The notes under the pieces: generated by a model
The model's database searches: none
What the model was told of the DNA's origin: nothing
The model's input: only the letters and a program-made list of their open reading frames with translations
Position numbers and translations under genes: made by a program
Part shown: one piece after another, positions 59,501 to 64,000 of the stretch
Layout: the number at the start of each line of letters is the position of its first letter
Numbering within the stretch: position 1 is the stretch's first letter
Assembly (NCBI GenBank): GCA_021904315.1
Contig: CM038909.1
Coordinates: 23,908,212 to 23,972,211 of the forward strand
Origin: Sphagnum magellanicum
Taxonomy: Eukaryota; Streptophyta; Sphagnopsida; Sphagnales; Sphagnaceae
Length of the DNA: 64,000 nucleotides
Reading direction: 5' to 3'

Positions 59501-60940
59501 ATTCTTGGGCTTTCTATATAGATATATACACAAGGGTTTTTTTGTTTACTCCTTAGGAATGCAAGGGTTGGGATGTTATGTCTACTTAAGGAGTAGATGT
59601 GAATATGCCTAACTAATGGTTTTGTTTTTCAATTTCTTGATCAACCTGGAGTGATGAGCATCCTTAAGCAAATTTCGACTTAACTCCTAACACCATTTCA
59701 AAGAACTCTTAAAACTATAACCAATAAAAATAAATGTGACTACACCATCTAAAAAAAACAATTTGTCACCTTTTAAGTGATTTTTTTAAAGGACTGTGTA
59801 ACAAAATATTTTGTTTTCAGAAATCTATGTCACCTTTAAACAAGTTTTCACCCCAAAAAAAAACTGACTGGGCCTAAAATGTCTTTCGTTCCTAAAGCAT
59901 GAATCACACTTGGTGGTAAACATCCCTTAAGTTAGTGTTAAAAAATCTGATTTTTTTGATTGAATCACACCAAATATGCTAGCTAACATCAAAATCTGAC
60001 GTGGTAGTCAGTGGTAGGCTAGGGGCAATAAAACTGAATTTTTTTTTAATTCCTAAATTTCAAGATAAAGTCAAAATGTTGGGTAGCACCCCAGAAATGG
60101 GTGTTTTAACTCAATGTTATGTAAAACCATACATGATGCAAATGAAAAAAACCAAGTTTTAATGTTCCTTGCATGTTCCTCTTGGTTTCTTATTGTTCCC
60201 AATAAGTGAGCCAGTGTCATCTCCCACCTCATCTCTTTCTTAGTTCCATGGCTAATCATCTCCATTGGAATGTTTCCACAACAAGCTCTACGTGCCATCT
60301 CTAGTGTTGCAACAAACCTCCATTGCCACAAACCATCACTATAGACATCTTTTCTAACCATCATTATTGTTGCAATTGACCATGGACTTCAACAATTCAA
60401 TATCCAAGTATAATGAGGAATTGGAGTGATAAGAGGAAAGTAAGTCTTAATCCTTAAATCCAAAGTAATGAAGTAATAGAACACATGAATGAGTAGTTCA
60501 ATTGCAATGAAGCAGAGGGAGAGAATGCATCGTGTAGACTCTAAAGATGCAAAGAAACATGGAATGACAAATCGTGCTAAGGAAGAAAAAAAATTGATGC
60601 ATTTCGCATGATGATGTGATGATGCTTAACAAAAAAAAGCCACTAACTACCACCACAAAAGAAATTATTACATGTGTGAATCATAAGAATACATGTTGGT
60701 TAACTTTTTTAAAGAAAGTTAGAATGGCTGTCATGTGTGAATCCAACCACCTATGCTACTAAAAATGATGAGTTGTGAGGTGGTACAAAACATTTTAGAG
60801 ATACCTAATTGTTGTGTTAGTGACCCTAAGACAAAAGGCTAACACCAAGTGTGAAGGTTGCATAAGGAAAAGAAATACGAACCCTCCCCTCTTACATCTT
60901 GTGGTTTACATATGTTTACAATGGGTGTACCATTTCCCTC
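59501..60940. other. Intergenic DNA, possibly a decayed TIR element
   Basis: TGAATCACACTTGGTGG near 59902 and GTCATGTGTGAATCCAACCACC near 60733 face each other and recall the PIF/Harbinger ends near 867 and 4160. A 97-codon minus-strand frame (60364-60071) with FASCMVLHNI could be the tail of a PIF-type protein, which often has a C-x-LHN block, but this is weak. Confidence 0.25.
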
Positions 60941-61065
60941 ATGCTTTACCAATGGTTACCTTACAGGCTGAGGACATTCCCAAAATGTGGGGCCAAATTC
61001 AGCTATTACCTCATCCTAGGCCCCTATTTTAGGAATCCCTCACCTTGGGGCTTACCATACATGTA
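60941..61065. repeat. Palindromic repeat family H, copy
   Basis: GGCTGAGGACATTCCCAAAA then TGTGGGGCC on the left faces GGCCCCTATTTTAGGAATCC then CTCACCTTGGGGCTTACC on the right, so the copy is itself an imperfect palindrome of about 120 bp. Confidence 0.65.
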
Positions 61066-61075
61066 AGGCATACCT

Positions 61076-61270
61076 ATACGGTAATACCTTGGCAGTTTTG
61101 ACACATGTTTGTCAAATAATTAATTAGTTTTGAAATTTCATTTCACATGTAATATTCTTGATGATTCAATATCTTCCCTCAAAAATAATTGTTATTTCAA
61201 AAGAAATTGAAACTTCCAACTTTCTCAAAATAATATGATTATTGTGGACGCTGCCAAGGTGGTAGGGTAG
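61076..61270. mobile_element. MITE family B, second copy
   Basis: Ends TACGGTAATACCTTGGCAG and CTGCCAAGGTGGTAGGGTA. Interior blocks are shared with 7088-7282, at the same length. It lies directly beside a family H copy. Confidence 0.7.
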
Positions 61271-62224
61271 AAATTTTTTTATCTCATTATATTTGATGCA
61301 AACAATAAATTGTATCAACACATCCAAAATTTTGCTACCCCATCAAGTGTGAGACTGATATGACAAAATCAAAATTGATTTAAGCATTAGAATGCACTGA
61401 CATACTTACATGTGGACCAAACAATGCAACAACATCCTAGCAAATAATGGAACCTCTGGATTAGGAAGGACAATATTAGCCTTGAGGATTGCGAAGGTGC
61501 TCAGGGGAACGGGTTGAGGCCATGTAATAAGAGTCGGGCCAAGTCAGAATGGACACAACCCTACCCAATGCCTGGCTATAGTAGCTGTTTCATCTCTTCT
61601 TTTTTAAAACATAGGCTAATGGGGGGAAGGCCTGCTGATTAGGGCTGCTGAATCCAGCACCCATGCTTGAGCATGAGAATTACTCGATCAAAAGGGACAG
61701 AGCGAACCAGCACCACCAGTGCACCATGAAGGATGGATGACAAGAGGTCAGGAAACAATTTTCTGTTGAGTTCCAGTTCACTAACTAACCATGGTGGTTA
61801 GCTTATATTGCTGTTTTACTACGTGGTTAGTAGGTCAGGGAGTACAGAATGGGTTACCAAGGAGAAACCAGATATTAACTCAGTTGAGGTTCATCGACAA
61901 TTAAATTGTAACTGGATGGTGCACTGGTTCAATCTGGCCAAATAAAGGGGAGGATAAGACCTAACAACTGTTAAAAGGTTGGATAGCCAAAAGAAAAATA
62001 ATATGGCAATTGGAAGTGTTATTATTGAATGGCTCTGATCTTTTTGAGCAGAGATGCTTTTGGGTTTCATAAAAGCATCATTCAAATTTCATAGTGTATA
62101 TGGAGGGCACATTATGAAACATAAAATTTCCTCTGCCACACAAATGGGCATGGGCTAGCATTCTATCATCACAGCAAAGTTAACAAACAATGTAAAAGCC
62201 CCCCAGTCTGAAGTTGCATCAATT
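61271..62224. other. Intergenic spacer
   Basis: Moderate GC; no gene family or element end recognised. Confidence 0.4.
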
Positions 62225-62345
62225 TGTACACAGTGTAAAGCCCCAAGGCGAGAGTATTACTGAAATTGGGCTTGTGCTAGGCTTTCACCTCGCACAAGTT
62301 ACTTTGGTATCACCCTTGCCCTCAGGCTTTACCCTACACTTGTTT
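62225..62345. repeat. Palindromic repeat family H, copy
   Basis: AGTGTAAAGCCCCAAGGCGA on the left faces CCCTCAGGCTTTACCC then TACACT on the right. It is an imperfect palindrome of about 120 bp with AGTGTA ends. Confidence 0.7.
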
Positions 62346-64000
62346 GCGTCAGATACCATCATGAAAGTAAAATGAAATGTGAACAAACAATAAGGTACAA
62401 TAAGGTACTATATCACCACATAGGCATTCAAAGGGGAGCACAGTAAAATTCAGATCCAAAAGTAGATAAGATACCCGAAAGCCTTTTTGTTCCAGTTGGA
62501 CTTCATAACTTTCACTTTACCCAGGCGAGATCAACTGCACAAAATTGGAATGATCTAGCACTTCTGGGTATGATGATTTTTCTATCAGAGATAGCATACT
62601 CAAGTATCAAAATGGCAAATAGTGTGGGAATCCATCATAGGACAGCGTACAGTGTACAAACAGAAACTGGTAATGAAGAATGGAAAATCCAACAAAGAAT
62701 GAAGAATCCACCTTTACTCCAATTGAACTGCACAGCTAAAATTTATTGAACCTTCTCAAGACCACTGCAGGCACACATCTCACACCTAGACATTCTTCAT
62801 ACAATACTTCAAAAACTGAGAAATTTGGCATAAAAAATAGGAGAACCACATCAGGCAGAGAATCCTCCATATATCAAGTAGTTGAATTCTTGCTACCATT
62901 TACAACTTGTATCCACACACACATCACATGCTAAATCCCAAATAAATTCACTGCCACGGACTATCCAGTTGACAAGCCTTCTCTGACGAAAATCATCAGA
63001 GATTAACAAAATAAAATACCCACCCAACAGTTGTCTGAACCCTATGTCTAAGTTGGCAGAGAGACAGAGGCAAAACCTTTTGTCATTGGAAAGTCACAAG
63101 CCAGTTTCCTAAGGACTTTTGCTTCATGGCCACAAAATCAAGATTCTACATCAGGCACCAAAATACTAAAATCTGCTTGTACAAGACCAAAGTTGCAAGT
63201 GTAAAAAACTGGCTCATGAATCTGCAGTAAATCCCAGCAGTTGCAACAAAACTACCATTGATAATATCCTTATGGAGGTGGTGGTGAGCCACACCATGAT
63301 CATTAGAGGCCATCCTGGTTTGACATGTAATAAAATAAACTGATGAAAATTGACTTGGCCGAAACTCAATTCCTAACCTATAAAGTCTCAATTGTTTTGC
63401 AAATATGGTATATGATACTAAAATTCCATTTTTACAACAACAGAAAGCATAATTCCCCTGGGAATTTTTGAGGAAGCAGATTTGTCTACAGAGAATCCAT
63501 GGTTTAATCCACAAGAAAAACTCTCAACCATACACAAGCAAAACTCACAGTGAACTGAAGAAACCCTCAAAGACAATGCCATGCAATCATGGTGCAAAAA
63601 TCACTAGTTTTCACAAGAATGCAAAACCACTTAGCATTGCAAAATCCTCATCCCAATACCATGAGTCCTCAGTCCTGGATACCTGCACAACAAGCAACAT
63701 ATGAACAATATTCATGCAGCAAGGTCTGCAGAGGTGGCTTCACCACAATGAAATTGAGCCCTCACTAAACCAAAACATGAGGTTCCAGAACACCCAAGTT
63801 TGTTTTTAAATCAGAAGAGAATGCCACTGCCTTTGATGAACAGCTTCTGTGCTTCACTTCCTATGTTTCATGCAGTGTCTTGGGTTTACTCTCAACAATG
63901 AATTGGTCAAACCCCAACAAGGCTTCAGCTGAAGAAATTGCAAAGTACACCATCAGAAGCACCACAAGGTTTCACACAAAAGGCAATTACAATTCAAACA
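62346..64000. other. Right edge, no gene recognised
   Basis: GC is somewhat higher than in the repeat deserts, so UTR or intron of a gene beyond the window is possible. On the minus strand TTGTTGTGCAG followed by GTATCCAGG (about 63680-63695) resembles a splice acceptor, but the following reading is short and matches nothing known to me. AAGCCAGTTTCCTAAGGACT (about 63100) resembles the tail of the SINE-like sequence at 46900. Confidence 0.3.

Noticed and set aside
60071-60364. 97-codon minus-strand frame as a PIF/Harbinger transposase
   Set aside because: Only a C-x-LHN-like block is suggestive and no DDE motif is visible.
63146-63514. 122-codon minus-strand open frame near the right edge
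   Set aside because: No recognisable motif and no homologous copy in the window; could be intron or UTR of a gene outside. Not enough to call.
1-64000. CRISPR arrays, operons, ribosome-binding sites, riboswitches
   Set aside because: The window is plant nuclear DNA. No regularly spaced identical repeats with unique spacers and no prokaryotic gene organisation were seen.

Overview
This looks like nuclear DNA of a land plant with a large, AT-rich genome. The evidence is two members of the plant-specific GT37 fucosyltransferase family, one trichome-birefringence-like (TBL) gene, plant-type DNA transposons (PIF/Harbinger, hAT, pogo/Emigrant-like), plant zf-RVT LINE remains and a tRNA-derived SINE-like head. 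I cannot name the species. A seed-free plant is only a guess, based on the unusual N-terminal halves of the GT37 proteins and the long intergenic space.

Only three protein-coding host genes can be defended. Two intronless GT37 genes lie on the + strand at 27876-30179 and 41721-43802. A five-exon TBL gene lies on the - strand at 49114-45291; I assembled it from phase-compatible splice sites. All three products should be type II Golgi membrane enzymes that decorate cell-wall glycans: fucosyl transfer for GT37, O-acetyl transfer for TBL. They sit within about 22 kb of each other, which may be chance or a loose functional cluster.

Layout. 0-4.2 kb: a duplicated segment (second copy at about 30.4-31.5 kb), then a degenerate PIF/Harbinger element with a recognisable DDE transposase. 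4.2-12.5 kb: AT-rich non-genic DNA with a nested pair of MITEs (6850-7409) and a terminal-inverted-repeat (TIR) element (9448-10828). 12.5-27.8 kb: a graveyard of DNA-transposon ORFs (a RING-finger fragment, and a BED finger plus DUF659 hAT fragment), subterminal repeat arrays and a young-looking 178-bp MITE. 27.9-31.5 kb: GT37 gene 1 and the second copy of the duplicated segment. 31.5-40 kb: a roughly 4.2-kb imperfect palindrome (33445-37678) built of nested inverted repeats, then a hAT-like TIR element. 41.7-49.9 kb: the gene-dense part, with GT37 gene 2 and the TBL gene. 50-64 kb: non-genic DNA with a hAT-like element carrying an Emigrant-like insertion, arrays of a small palindromic repeat, a LINE relic, and a right edge with no recognised gene.

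I did not find a clearly new enzymatic system. The observations most worth checking are the GT37/GT37/TBL neighbourhood, the independent low-complexity expansions in the two GT37 stem regions, the 4.2-kb palindrome, several apparently unnamed TIR families (termini GGGTGAAAGCATGG, GAGCATCTCC, AGTAGCCTCCCGCC), and a small palindromic repeat present about five times.
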